This document shows positions 10,435 to 23,366 of a stretch of 64,000 nt of DNA, piece by piece. The stretch is taken from the NCBI RefSeq assembly GCF_029867415.1, contig NC_081181.1, positions 117,987,888 to 118,051,887 on the forward strand, read 5' to 3'. How positions within the stretch are numbered: position 1 is the stretch's first letter; each line of letters opens with the position of its first letter. Below the pieces are notes generated by a model. It was given only the letters and a program-made list of their open reading frames with translations, searched no databases and was not told where the DNA came from. Origin of the DNA: Vicia villosa. Lineage: Eukaryota; Streptophyta; Magnoliopsida; Fabales; Fabaceae. The position numbers were made by a program, and so were the translations under genes.

Positions 10435-13400
10435 CCTCTCCTCACAGCTCATGGGAAATGTTCCCCTCCGCCATGGTCATATCCGGCGGGGGATTCATCA
10501 AACTCACCGCCGGATCCGTAAAACGAAAATTCGACAAGCTACTCTCCGCCAGCTCGACCAAAGCCGCTGCTCTCGACCACGCCAGAGGCAGCCCATCCTC
10601 TATAAATTTCTACAAAGAGGAACTGCCCGGCGGAGCGCCCAACGCGACCATCCCCCTCCTCATCCGGGCTCGGATGGCCAACTTTGACGTGCGACGCATA
10701 CTAGTCGATCAAGGGAGCTCGATGGACATCATGTACTCCCAACTGTTCAAAATACTACAGCTCGACGACAGCCATCTTACCCCCTATGTAGGATCAGACC
10801 TATAAGGTTTCAACGACACTGTGACAAAACCATGGGGGTTCGTCGAGCTCACCGTTTCCATTGGATCGGCAGAAACCTCGAGGGTCGTCAAAGTCCAATT
10901 CCTGGTCATCGACTGCCCCTCAATCTATCAGTGCATCCTGGGACGCCCGACCCTGGCCGAGTTAATCGCAGTCCCCTCAACCGTGCACCTCAAACTCAAG
11001 TATTACACGGCCAAAGGACATGTCGCGACACTCAACGGTGACATCGAAGCAACCAGAAGATGCTTCGAAGCCTCCGCCAAAGGCCTAAGTTCGATAAAGA
11101 TAGCCCCTCAGGACAAAGCAGCGACCATCATCTTCGAGCTCAACAAACCAATCCCGCTCATCGACACTGTCGACCTAGACAGCCGCTTCCTTAAGGAACC
11201 CGAGCAGGGCACACACTCGGGGACATCAGAGGAGGGCTTCCGGCCGATTCCAGACGGAGATTTCGAGCTCGTAGCCCTCGGGGAGGATCCGACCAGAGGA
11301 GTCAAAATCGGAGCAGACTTACCGGAGCTTGCCAAAAGACAACTCAAAGCTTGCCTCCGCGAGAATGCAGACCTGTTCGCCTGGAGCGCAACCGAGATGC
11401 CCGGACTCGACCCAGAAGTGGCTTTCCATCACCTGACTATCGACCCCGCCTGCAAGGCTGTCGCCGAGAGGAGGAGAAAGCAATCACCAGAGAAAACGGC
11501 CGCGACCGAACTAGCTGTAAAAGACCTCCTAGAGGTGAAATTTATATCAGAGGCCAAGTACACCACTTGGCTCTCCAATGTTGTACTTGTTAAAAAATCA
11601 AATGGAAAATGGCGCATGTGCATTGACTACACCGACCTTAATAGGGCTTGCCCGGAAGACGCGTATCCCCTACCCAATATAGACAAACTAGTTGATAATT
11701 CCGCCGGTTTTAAATTACTATCGTTTATGGATGCATATTCCGGGTATAACCAAATACCCATGTCTAAAACTGACAAAAAATACACGGCCTTCATGACCGA
11801 ATCGGGCAACTATTACTACAATGTAATGCCCTTCAGTCTGAAGAACACCGACGCAACGTACCAACGCATGATGAACAAAGTGTTCCAAGCCGAAATTGGC
11901 GATATGCTCAAAGTCTACATGGACGACATGATCGTCAAATCCCAAAAAGAAAACGATCATGCCGCCCACCTCAAAAAAGTCTTCGAGCAAGCCCGAAAGT
12001 GCAAAATGAGATTCAACCCCGAGAAGTGCACTTTCAGCGTTCGAGCAGGAAAATTCCTCGGTTTCTATCTAACCGAAAGAGGAATCGAAGCGAATCCGGA
12101 CAAATGCAGGGCCTTCTCGGGCTTACCCACTCCGAACTCGAAGAAATCAATCCAAACAATAAACGGCATGCTCACGTCACTATCCAGATTTGTGGCCAAA
12201 TTCGCTCAACATGCCCTGCCCCTGTTCAAACTCCTGCATAAAGAAACCGCCTTCGAATGGACAGAGGAATGCGAGCGCGCTCTCTCCCATCTCAAGCAAG
12301 CCCTCTTAAGCCCACTAGTCTTATCCTGACCCGAAGCTGGAGAGACCTTGTATCTCTACCTCGCCGTGGCCACCGAGGCCGTCAGTGCAGCCTTAATACG
12401 AGAAACCCCAGAGGGTCAGAGACCCATTTATTTCACGAGCAAAGCGCTCCAAGGACCCGAAGTTAGATACCAACAGATCGAAAAAGTCGGGCTCGCACTA
12501 GTGACTGCAGCAAGAAGACTCAGGCACTACTTCCTGGCCCACACTATAATCGTGCGAACCGAGCAACCCATAAAACAATTGCTTGCGCGTCCAGACATGG
12601 CCGTGAGGATGCTCCGCTGGTCGCTAGAACTCGCAGAGTTCGACATAAAGTACGAGGGAAAAAAGGCCCTCAAAGCACAGGTCCTAGCAGATTTTGTGGC
12701 CGAAATGGCTTTTCCCGAAACAACAAACAACAATGCCCGAAGATGGACCCTATACTTGGACGGAGCATCGAGCTCATCCGGGAGCGGGGCAGGAATTATC
12801 CTGGAAAACGGGGAAGGGACCCTCATAGAAGTGTCCCTCTCCCTCTCATTCCCAACATCCAACAATCAGGCCGAATACGAGGCTTTGCTCGCCGAATTGC
12901 GCCTTGCAAACGACCTAGAAGCTGAGGAAATTGAGGTGTTCACTGACTCCCAACTGGTCGCTTCCCACATCTCGGGCGAATATCAAGTCAAAAGCGAGAC
13001 CCTCGCCGAGTACTTAACCCTCGTGCGCGGAAGACTGGCCCGATTCAGGAGCGCCAAAATAAAACATATCCCAAGAGAACACAATTCTCGAGCGGATGTC
13101 CTGTCAAAGCTAGCCAGCACAAGGAAGAAAGGGGGCAACAAATCCGTGATCCAAGAAATACTACCAAAACCCAGCACTGATCCTTCGCCCGGGCTAGCAC
13201 TCGTAAACGTAATCGGAGACGCATCCTGCTGGATGACCCCCGTATACAACTATTTAACAAGCGACCTTCTGCCCGCCGATCTCAAGGAGGCCTCTGTAAT
13301 CCAAAGGAGAGCCTGCTCGTACGTCTTGATCAAAAATCGGCTCTACAGACGAGGATTCTCTATACCTCTCCTTAAATGCATCGACGAGGGCACGGGCCCC

Positions 13401-14411
13401 CACATACTCCGAGAAATACACGAAGGAATCAACTCCCAGCACCTATGAGGAAGATCCCTCGCTCGGAAAGTACTCCGGGCCGGATACTATTGGCCCACCA
13501 TGCAACAGGACGCCAAAGAATACGTAAAAAGATGCGACAAATGCCAGTGCTTTGGGGACATGCACCTCGCACCCCCCAACGAACTCAAGTATTTGTCGTC
13601 TCCTTGGCCATTCGCCTGGTGGGGCATGGATCTCCTTGGTCCGTTCGTGACCGGGAGCAATCAGAACAAATACCTCATAGTCGCGGTCGACTACTTCACC
13701 AAATGGATCAAAGCCAAACCGTTGGCCAAAATCACATCTCTGAACGTACTCTGTTTCTACAAAAGGAACATCCTCGCCCGATTCGGCATACCTCTGGCCA
13801 TCATCACCGACAACGGTGCCCAATTCACCGATGGGTGCTTTCAAGAGTTCGTCACCGATGGGCAAGCCGAGGCCGCCAACAGAGTAATCCTGAGGGGCAT
13901 TAGAAGAAGGCTAAACGAGAGCAAAAAGGGATGGTTAGAGGAACTACACAGCGTCCTCTGGGCCTATCATACCACCCCATACTCTACCACCGGGGAAACC
14001 CCTTTCTGACTTACATATGGGACAGAGGCCGTGATCCCCGTCGAAGTGCACGTGTCCACCAGGCGCACCGAGGAACCCCTCGAAACAGAAGGCAACCTCG
14101 AGGCAATTAGAGAAGAGCTCGACCTGGTCGAAGAAATCCGAACGGGAGCCGCACTGCGCGAAGCCTCGCTCAAGCAAAAAATTGCCCTACGACACGATGC
14201 AAAGGTCATTAAACGGGAATTCGAGGTAGACAGCCTAGTACTCAAAAGAAACCACAAAGACTCCCGAGAGGGCAAACTGGCCGCCAACTGGGAGGGCCCC
14301 TATCGCGTCCGAGCAAAGACCGAAAACAGGGCGTATTATCTGGAAAACCTGCAAGGAGAAGAACTCGCTCGACCTTGGAACGCTGAAAAGCTCAAACAAT
14401 ATTACAGCTAA
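10435..14411 (+). pseudogene. pol: Tat pol: protease, RT, RNaseH, aRNH, integrase; four stops
   Basis: One frame runs from MFPSAMVISGG to the final TAA at 14409-14411. Protease: LVDQGSSMD near 10701. RT: KWRMCIDYTDLNRACP, then YMDD near 11916. RNaseH: about 12350-12700. The aRNH begins WTLYLDGASSSSGSG near 12744. Integrase: zinc CDKC near 13535, core aspartates in MDLLGPF and TDNGAQF, and the glutamate in GQAEAANR near 13861. The stretch between TDNGAQF and the glutamate is shorter than normal, so a dozen or so residues look deleted. In-frame stops: TAA 10803-10805 and TGA at 12327-12329, 13446-13448 and 14007-14009. Three of the four are TGA, as expected from C-to-T decay at CGA codons. The enzyme would be inactive in this copy. 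Confidence 0.9.
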
Positions 14412-15447
14412 AACACAGGTGCAGCCCGGGTACACGCTGAGCACCTAAAGAAATAAAACAAAAAGACAAAAGTCCGCTCTCTTAATCAAGCGGACTCCTT
14501 GTCCTTCGGGGGGGGGCACGAATACCGAGCACTCCCGTCGTAAACAAGTACCATGTCGGAAGAACACCCCGCTCGCGAGGGGATCGTTCACGCCTTGAGG
14601 CTTGGAACTCAGCACAACGAAATCCGAGACTCACCCCCTCGCCAGGCACATGTCCCCAGCAATTGACCATAATTCCATACACTTGGCGATCAATACGTTA
14701 CAGTCGAGAAAATCTTCCAAATAAGCAAAATAAAAAACTGATAAACACACGGAAAACACAACAACAACACTTTATTCATCATTCATGGGAGTTACAAAAC
14801 AAACAACAAATAAAAAGAAAACGCTTTACTCCGCCCGACAGAAAAATTCCTCCGAATGAAGATACTGATACCAATCTTCATCCCACTCAGTCTCAGAACC
14901 ATCAGCATCAACCACGACCCTCACGCCAGACGGCTGAGCTTGAGCATCCGCGCCCCAGACCCCCTGGGAACGAGAAGCAGAGCCGTTCGAAACCTTCTTC
15001 TTCTCATTCATCTTCTTCACTCCACGAGAGCACGAGGTTGAAGAAACCTTTCCTCCTTTAGTGCCACCCATCCCTGCGTAAAAATGAAGAAAGAAAGGCC
15101 CATGAAACCTCCTTTTATAGAAGAAGAAGAGGGATAGAAACGCTTGGGAAATGGAAAAAGTAATTAAAGGATAAAGACATTGGAAACCAACGTCACACCA
15201 CCCAAGAAATCAAAACACATGCACACAGACTCCAAGAAATGGGCACAGCGAACGATAAACGTTAAAAACTAAGTACTTCTTAAGAAAAACGAGCAAAAAG
15301 CCCGGGATTGTGCCCAACTACAGCCGCGAAGACCGAGCCAGTAATATACTTACAAAACCAAAACGGGGGGCATACCTCCCGGAATAGCATTACAAAAAAA
15401 CAAGAGGCTCGCAGGCCCAACACTTAAACATTTAAAACAGAAAACCT
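14412..15447. other. Tat 3' region after pol, mostly untranslated
   Basis: This is non-coding sequence between the pol stop and the end of the long antisense ORF. It contains a G run at 14508-14516, inside a phrase typical of Tat 3' regions, and a short ORF on the opposite strand (next entry). No PPT or LTR is present here; the 3' LTR is at 27569. Confidence 0.6.
14826..15071 (-). CDS. small antisense ORF, 81 codons, unknown
   Basis: The ATG at 15071 is in strong context (G at -3, G at +4). CTATAAAAGG on the minus strand at 15120-15111 lies about 40 nt upstream, a TATA box at a plausible distance. The product is basic at the start (MGGTKGGKVSSTSCSRGVKK) and acidic at the end (DADGSETEWDEDW..EEFF). 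I recognise no domain. It lies downstream of, and on the same strand as, the longer antisense gene, which ends at 15448. It could be a separate short antisense gene of the retrotransposon or a chance ORF in GC-rich DNA. Confidence 0.35.
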   Translation of the reverse strand: MGGTKGGKVSSTSCSRGVKKMNEKKKVSNGSASRSQGVWGADAQAQPSGVRVVVDADGSETEWDEDWYQYLHSEEFFCRAE

Positions 15448-16631
15448 TCAAGCACCTTCCTCCATCTGAACTTCCTCGGCTTCCTGAGTCGCTGGCTCTT
15501 CCCCGAAGACCGGAGAAACAATCTGGTCACCCTCCACACGATGATACGGCCCGGTGCCCTCAGTCACCAACTCCACCCCAGGATTCTTCAATTTAAGTTG
15601 GGCCACTGTGGAATTGTAGGTGTCTTCGGCAGCAGCGACATAATCACCTCCCAAGACTCTGATGTACTGGATCAAATCCGCCCGGGTCAAGAAATCCCTC
15701 TCCTCCTCCGTCTCATCCTCAGCAGGAGCCAGAGAACGGCGAAGAGAAGCCTCCTTCACCGAGGAAGATAACATCGCTCCATACAGAGTACGAGAGAGCA
15801 AAGTGTACTGGCCCTGCACGTCCGCCAGGGCATCTTCCTTCGTATTCAGTCGAGCCTTCACGGTCGCCAGCTCCTCACCATGCTCCCTTAACAACTGGTC
15901 TCATTCCACCAGAGTAGACGTCTTCACCTTAACATCCTCCTCGAGCAGCCTCACCGCTTCCGCAGATAAGGGCGCCGAACGAGCATAAAGGGTAGCCAGC
16001 TCAAGCACCCGAACCACAGCTGAAGCATCCTGCCCCAAGAATCTTTGCTGAACGGAAGGCTCCAAACCTTCAATATGAAGAGATTCGCCGGCATCTTCCT
16101 GAGTCAGATCCACGGCCTCGACCCTCTGCCGTTTGTGACGGACCAGTGTATCCGGATCCGTCCGCTGACCGACCTCAGGGATTCACCCTGGTCAGAAGCC
16201 CGCAACGGGGAACCAACAGCAGCTGGGGAGGAAGAGGAAGTGCCCGAACCCGTCGCCGGAGACCTCTGCACCGCAGCCAACCTAAGGCCAGCACTCTTCT
16301 TGACAATCCCCTTGGCCTTGCTCGCCTGTCTGAGCATCTGTTCATGACGCGCCCGATCCATCGACTCTGCAAAGAAAAATAAAAACATGAGGATCAGTCC
16401 GTCATAAGATCACTACCAAAAGCTACAACAACAAAATGACAAGTTAAAATAACAAAACAAATGGGAGAGGGGAAGATACCCAGATAGGCAAATGCGCCCT
16501 CATCAGTCCCACTAGCCAGGATTTCCTTTATACTGATCACTCCCGGTTCCCTAACGATCTCCCAATCTTCGTCCACAACAGGTTTCCCCGAACGGTCCAC
16601 TTTTGCGACCGCAGAAAGGCCATGCACGAAG

Positions 16632-17847
16632 TGTTAGAACAAGATTTATTCTGATCAATATTCTTAGTTTTGATGATAACAAGGATATGAATTTTGTGTG
16701 AGATAATGTGGTACTCTAATACATTGCAATTTCCCTTTCAGGAAATATATAAAGAGTATGCACAAATCAGCGCTCAGAAGCTTTGTCTCAGAAGGTTCAG
16801 CATGCAACATCAGAACATGGTCTGGCAAGACATCAGAAGATGGTCAAAGCAGAATCAGAACATGGGTCTATGGAAGCATCAGAAGAACTTGAGATCAGAA
16901 GCAGAAGCACTGAAGTTCTCATGGTATCACGCTCAGAAGCACTTCAAGGTCAGAAGACAAGAAGATGCTCTGCACCAAGCTGTTTGACTCTGATGATATT
17001 CAAACGTTGTATACACAAACATTAGATCAGAAGCAAGTACAAGATGGCAGGCTACGCTGACTGACAAAAGGAACGTTAGAAGCTATTAAAGGCAACGTCA
17101 GTAGACACAGCGTGAACAAAGCTCGAGGTAGTTGACAAAAGAGTGAAACATTAAATGCAATGCTGTACAGAATACGCAAAGCATTAAATGCTCCCAACGA
17201 TCATCTTCTCAAGTGCCTATAAATATGAAGTTCTGATGAGAAGCAAGGTTACCAATTCTGAACGAACTTATTCTGAAAAACTTGCTGAAACGCTGTTCAA
17301 CTCAAAGCTCAGAAACTTCATCTTCATCAAAGCTCACTACATTGCTGTTGTAATATATTAGTGAGATTAAGCTTAAACTTTAAGAGAAATATCACTGTTG
17401 TGATTATATCTTTTCAGAAGCATTGTAAAACTCTTATTTGATTACATTAATTTGTAAGTAACTAGAGTGATCAAGTGTTGATCAGGATACTCTAGGAAGT
17501 CTTAGCTTGTGTCTAAGCAGTTGTAATTAGAGTGATCACGTGGTGGTCAGGATACTCTAAGAAAGTCTTAGCTTGTGTCTAAGCATTTGTTCCTGGAGTG
17601 ATCAGGTCGTGATCAGGATACTCTAGAAGACTTAGTCGCGGACTAAGTGGAAAACCATTGTAATCTGTTGCGATTAGTGGATTAAATCCTCAGGTGAGGT
17701 AAATCACTCCGTGGGGGTGGACTAGAGTAGTTTAGTTAACAACGAACCAGGATAAAAAAAAACTGTGCAAATTGTTTTTATCGTTCAAGTTTTTAGACTA
17801 CACTTATTCAACCCCCCCCCCCTTTCTAAGTGTTTTTCTATCCTTCA
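16632..17847 (+). repeat. 5' LTR of the Sirevirus-like element
   Basis: It begins TGTTAGAACAAG and ends CTATCCTTCA. The TATA box TATAAATA is at 17218-17225. Downstream, at 17463-17662, three repeated units each carry two stem-loops (see findings). A poly-C run (17811-17822) precedes the end. It is 15 bp longer than the 3' copy because of small indels. Confidence 0.93.
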
Positions 17848-17849
17848 AT

Positions 17850-17861
17850 TGGCATCAGAGC
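17850..17861 (+). other. primer binding site of the Sirevirus-like element
   Basis: TGGCATCAGAGC lies two bases after the LTR. It differs by one base from TGGTATCAGAGC, the complement of the initiator methionine tRNA 3' end. Confidence 0.9.
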
Positions 17862-17933
17862 GCCGGTTCTAAGGTGCAAGCACTTAACCGTGTTTAGAAA
17901 AGATTCAGGAAGAGAAAAATGCTTCAGTAAAAG

Positions 17934-19850
17934 ATGGCTGGTGAAATTCCAACAGATCCACCTGCATCTACATCTGGCTCTGCAGAGCAAAACAATGGTT
18001 ATACTAGACCACCAGTATTTGGTGGTGAAAACTTTGAATACTAGAAAGATAAACTGGAAAGTTACTTTCTTGGTCTAGATGGTGAACTATGGGATCTTCT
18101 GATGGATGGTTACAAACATCCAGTGAAAGCTAGTGGCGTAAGGCTTACAAGGCAAGAAATGAATGATGATCAGAAGAAGCTTTTCAAAAATAATCATAAA
18201 TGTAGAACTGTTTTGCTGAATGCTATCTCTCATGCTGAGTATGAGAAGATATCTAACAGGGAAACGGCCTATGATATATATGAGTCATTGAAAATGACCC
18301 ATGAGGGAAATGCTCAAGTCAAGGAGACTAAAGCTCTTGCTCTAATCCAGAAATATGAAGCCTTCAAGATGGAGGATGATGAAAACATTGAGAAGATGTT
18401 CTCAAGATTTCAAACGCTAACTGCTGGATTAAGAGTTCTGGATAAAGGCTACACCAAGGCTGATCATGTAAAGAAGATTATCAGAAGCTTACCAAGAAGA
18501 TGGGGTCCAATGGTGACTGCATTCAAGATTGCCAAGAATCTGAATGAAGTTTCGTTGGAAGAGCTTATCAGTGCCTTGAGAAGCCATGAAATAGAGCTGG
18601 ATGCAAACGAGCCTCAGAAAAAAGGTAAGTCTATTGCGTTAAAATCAAATGTTAAAAAATGTACTAACGCTTTTCAGGCTAGAGAAGAAGATCCTGAAGA
18701 ATCAGAATCTGAAGAAGAAGATGAACTGTCCATGATCTCCAGAAGGGTAAACCAACTCTGGAAGAGCAAGCAAAGGAAGTTCAGAGGCTTTAGAAGTTCA
18801 AAGAGATTTGAACGAGGAGAATATTCTGGTGACAGAAGATCTGACAAGAAGAAGGCTGTCTGCTATGAGTGCAATGAGCCTGGACATTACAAGAACGAGT
18901 GTCCAAAACTTCAGAAGGAGAATCCCAAGAAGAAGTTTCATAAGAAGAAAGGTCTTATGGCAATATGGGATGATTCTGAATCAGAATCAGAATCAACCTC
19001 TGAAGGAGAGCAAGCCAGCTTCGCGCTGATGGCTACAGAAGATGATGGATCAGAATCTACATCAGAATCAGATTCTGAAGAGGTATTTTATGAACTATCT
19101 AGAGAAGAGTTAGTTTCCAGTTTAATAGAACTTCTGGAACTCAAGGCTCATCTTAGTATCAAATACAAAAAGCTGAAGAAGCGGTTTGAATTTGAAACTA
19201 AGAAGCTGGAATTGGAAAATTCTGAACTGAAGGAAAAAGTTTTAAATCTATCCAAAGATAGTGGATCTCCTTCTGAAACAGAAAAATCCATTCCTAGCAT
19301 GAATCATATTCTGAAAGAATATGACTCGAGCTTCAGAAAGTTCTTATCTAGAAGTATTGGCAGAAGTCATCTTGCTTCTATGATATATGGTGTTTCTGGA
19401 AACAGAAGGTTTGGCTTTGGCTATGAGGGTGATACCTCACATAAATTTGAACCTATTGATGATCTGAAGATCACATACAAGCCATTGTATGATCAGTTCA
19501 AATATGGCCATGCACATGATATTAGGTTCACTTCACATGCACAGAGTTTTAACACTGTTCACACCAAGAAGCATGTGACACATCCTAAGAAATATCATGC
19601 TGACAAACCTAAAGAATATCATGCTGTTCCTCCTGTGAAATATTTTGCTAAACCCAAGTTCAATCATAACTTGAGGAGAACTAACAAGAAAGGACCCAAG
19701 AAATTGTGGGTACCTAAGGAGAAGATAATTTCTGTTGCAGATATCCTTGGCGGCAAAGAGGACAAAAAGCAAAATGTCATGGTACCTGGACTCTGGGTGC
19801 TCGCGACACATGACGGGAAGAAGGTCTACATTCCAAGACCTGGTGCTTAA
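17934..19850 (+). pseudogene. gag: Sirevirus-like gag with early amber stop
   Basis: The ATG at 17934 (MAGEIPTDPPASTSG) is the first after the primer site. The frame is broken by TAG at 18042-18044, where the family has tryptophan (ENFEYW), and then stays open to 19850. It contains the copia-type gag region (RTVLLNAISHAEYEKISN, YDIYESLKMTHEGN), the zinc knuckle CYECNEPGHYKNEC at 18861-18902, and acidic serine/glutamate-rich stretches (EESESEEEDE, SESESTSEGE). A heptad-like coiled coil follows at about 19140-19250, then a histidine/lysine-rich tail. It overlaps pol in another frame at 19735-19850. With the amber stop only a 36-residue peptide would be made from the first ATG. Confidence 0.88.
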
Positions 19851-22800
19851 ACCAGGTGGAGAAGTCAAGTTTGGAGGAGATCAGAAGGGCAAAATCATTA
19901 GCTCTGGAACCATAAGTCTTGGTAACTCTCCTTCCATAACTAATGTACTTCTTGTAGAAGGATTAACGCATAACTTATTGTCCATAAGTCAATTAAGTGA
20001 CAATGGTTATGATATAATCTTCAATCAAAAGTCTTGCAAGGCTGTAAGTCAGAAGGATGGCTCAATCCTATTTACAGGCAAGAGAAAGAATAACATTTAT
20101 AAGATTGATCTTTTTGATCTTGAGAAGCAGAAGGTGACTTGTCTTATGTCTGTTTCTGAGGAGCAATGGGTCTGGCACAGAAGATTAGGACATGCTAGTT
20201 TGAGAAAGATTTCTCAGATTAACAAACTAAATCTGGTCAGAGGACTCCTAAATCTGAAATACAAATCAGATGCTCTTTGTGAAGCATGTCAGAAGGGCAA
20301 GTTCTCCAAACCTGCATTCAAGTCTAAGAATGTTGTGTCTACCTCAAGGCCGTTAGAACTCTTGCACATTGATCTGTTTGGCCCAGTCAAAACAGCATGT
20401 GTCAGAGGGAAGAAATATGGATTAGTCATCGTAGATGATTATAGCCGCTGGACATGGGTAAAGTTCTTAAAACACAAGGATGAGTCTCATTCAGTGTTCT
20501 TTGAATTCTGCACTCAGATCCAATCTGAGAAAGAGTGCAAAATCATAAAGGTTAGAAGTGATCATGGTGGTGAATTTGAGAACAAATTCTTTGAGGAGTT
20601 CTTCAAAGAAAATGGTATTGCCCATGATTTCTCTTGTCCTAGAACTCCACAGCAAAATGGAGTTGTAGAGCGAAAGAATAGGACTCTACAAGAAATGGCC
20701 AGAACCATGATCAATGAAACCAATATGGCTAAGCATTTCTGGGCAGAAGCAATAAACACTGCGTGTTATATTCAGAATAGAATCTCTATCAGACCTATTC
20801 TAAATAAGACTCCTTATGAATTATGGAAGAACAGAAAGCCCAACATTTCATATTTCCATCCTTTTGGATGTGTATGTTTTATTCTGAATACTAAAGATCA
20901 TCTTGGTAAGTTTGATTCTAAAGCACAAAAGTGTTTCCTTCTTGGATATTCTGAACGCTCTAAAGGCTACAGAGTATACAATACTGAAACATTGATTGTA
21001 GAAGAATCAATCAATATCAGGTTTGATGATAAGCTTGGTCTTGATAAACCAAAGCAGTTTGAGAATTTTGCAGATTTTGATATTGATATATCAGAAGCAG
21101 TAGAACCAAGAAGCAAAGCTGCATAAGCTGATAGTCTCAGAAGCAATGGATCAGAAGATCAAATTGCTGCATCTTTAGAGAATCTTAGGATTTCTGAAGA
21201 GCCAACAGTCAGAAGATCACCCAGACTTGCATCAGCTCATTCAGAAGATGTGATCCTTGGGAAGAAAGACGATCCCATCAGAACAAGGGCATTCCTTAAG
21301 AACAATGCAGACTGTCAATTAGGTCTTGTTTCTTTGATCGAGCCAACTTCTGTTGATCAAGCTCTAGAAGATCCAGACTGGATAATTGCCATGCAAGAAG
21401 AACTCAATCAGTTTACAAGGAATGATGTATGGGACTTGGTTCCTAGACCAAAAGGATTTAACATCATCGGCACTAAGTGGGTATTCAGAAACAAGCTAAG
21501 CGAGAAGGGAGAAGTGGTAAGAAACAAAGCCAGACTGGTTGCTCAAGGTTATAGTCAGCAAGAAGGGATTGACTACACAGAAACCTTTGCACCAGTGGCC
21601 AGGTTAGAATCTATTCGTCTATTAATTTCTTTTGCCACTCAACATAACATCACTCTTTATCAGATGGATGTCAAGAGTGCCTTCTTAAATGGTTATATAG
21701 ATGAAGAAGTTTATGTCCATCAACCTCCTGGTTTTGAAGACTCCAAGTCTCCAAATCATGTTTTTAAATTAAAGAAATCATTATACGGATTGAAGCAAGC
21801 TCCTAGAGCTTGGTATGAACGTTTAAGTTATTTCCTTCTGGAAAATGGTTTCACTAGAGGAAAAGTGGACACTACTCTCTTTTGTAAAACCTTTAAAAAG
21901 GATATTTTAATATGTCAAATATATGTTGATGATATCATCTTTGGAACATCTAATGCTACACTTGGAAAGGAGTTTGCTGAGTCTATGCAGGTTGAATTTG
22001 AAATGAGCATGATGGGAGAACTCAAGTATTTCCTTGGGATTCAAATCAACCAAACTTCTGATGGAACCTATGTTCATCAAACGAAGTATGTGAAAGAACT
22101 TCTGAAGAAGTTTAATCTCTCTGAAAGTAAAGAAGCCAAAACTCCTATGCATCCAACATGTGTCCTAGGTAAGGATGAGGTAAGTAAGAAGGTAGATCAG
22201 AAGTTGTACAGAGGTATGATTGGATCTCTTCTATACCTAACTGCTTCTAGACCTGACATTCTCTTCAGTGTTTGTTTGTGTGCTAGATTCCAATCAGATC
22301 CGAGAGAATCTCATTTTACTGCGGTTAAGAGAATTCTGAGGTATCTGAAAGGTACTACTAATGTTGGTTTAGTTTATAGAAGATCCAAAGAATACAACTT
22401 AGTAGGATTCTGTGATGCTGACTATGCTGGAGATAGAATTGAAAGGAAGAGCACTTCTGGAAGTTGCCAATTTCTTGGAAGTCATCTGATCTCATGGTAC
22501 AGAAAGAAGCAAGCTACTATTGCCTTCTCAACAACAGAAGCAGAATATGTTGTTGCTGCTGGTTGTAGCACTCAAATGCTCTGGATGAGAAGTCAGTTAG
22601 AAGATTATCAGATATATGAGAGTAACATTCCTATTTTCTATGATAATACTTCTGCTATATGTTTATCTAAGAATCCTATCTTACATTCAAAAGCTAAACA
22701 TATTGAGATTAAACATCATTTCATAAGGGACTATGTTCAGAAGGGTGTTATATCTTTAAACTTTGTGGATACAGACCATCAATGGGCTGATATCTTTACA

Positions 22801-22869
22801 AAACCCCTTGCTGAAGATAGGTTTAAGTTCATTCTGAAGAATATCAGTATGGATTTATGTCCAGAATGA
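19735..22869 (+). pseudogene. pol: Sirevirus-like pol: protease, integrase, RT, RNaseH; one stop
   Basis: Pol is read +1 relative to gag. No ATG starts it, so it needs recoding within the 116-nt overlap. Protease: WYLDSGCSRHMTG near 19779. Integrase zinc: WHRRLGHAS..CEACQKGK; core DDE residues in LLHIDLFGP, VRSDHGGEF and NGVVERKNRT. RT: KWVFRNKLSEKG, QMDVKSAFLNGYIDEEVYV, and YVDD at 21922-21933. RNaseH: GFCDADYAGD and TTEAEYVVAAGC, ending KNISMDLCPE with a stop at 22867-22869. A TAA at 21124-21126 splits integrase from RT in the same frame; apart from it, all catalytic residues I could check are present. It is an otherwise near-intact copy. Confidence 0.92.
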
Positions 22870-23237
22870 TAAGATGAGAAGATCTTATGAGTATCTTCTG
22901 AAATGTGATTGGACTTTGTTATAAGAAGTTCTGATTGTAATCAATTAGAAGTAGTGATTCTGTTATTACTAACGTTCCATTGTCTAAGTTGACTCAGAAT
23001 CTCTTTAAAAGTAAAACAGATGTAACTGGCTTTCGAGATGGTAAACACGTGTTCACTATTTCTGGACAAGCATGCGTGCAGTTGAGGGGACGCCTACTTA
23101 GGTAACTGTGCTAATCACTTCATTTGTCATAAGTCTCTCTCCTCATGTCACGTAACATTAAATGCCATTCATCATTTCAGTTTATTTCTTTTTCTTTTTA
23201 TACTCTTCAAACGTTTCATTTTCCCTCTATTTATTTC

Positions 23238-23314
<77 letters not shown>

Positions 23315-23366
23315 ATCTGCATTTTGCATAAACCCTAGTTTATTCATCTTCAACCTAGCATTCACC
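22870..23366 (+). promoter_or_regulatory. post-pol spacer with TATA and (CT)n leader
   Basis: Between the pol stop and the next ATG the sequence looks like a promoter and 5' leader. TTTTTATACTCTTC lies near 23196, followed by a pure CT microsatellite at about 23240-23312 and a legume-leader-like AAACCCTAG. This is consistent with a separate transcript for the third ORF, but that is inference. Confidence 0.4.

Noticed and set aside
16694..17025. ORFs in the Sirevirus-like LTR (and their twins at 25120-25490)
   Set aside because: These are in U3, upstream of the TATA box, and consist of the family's TCAGAAGC phrase read as protein. The two LTR copies are alike only because LTRs are duplicates.
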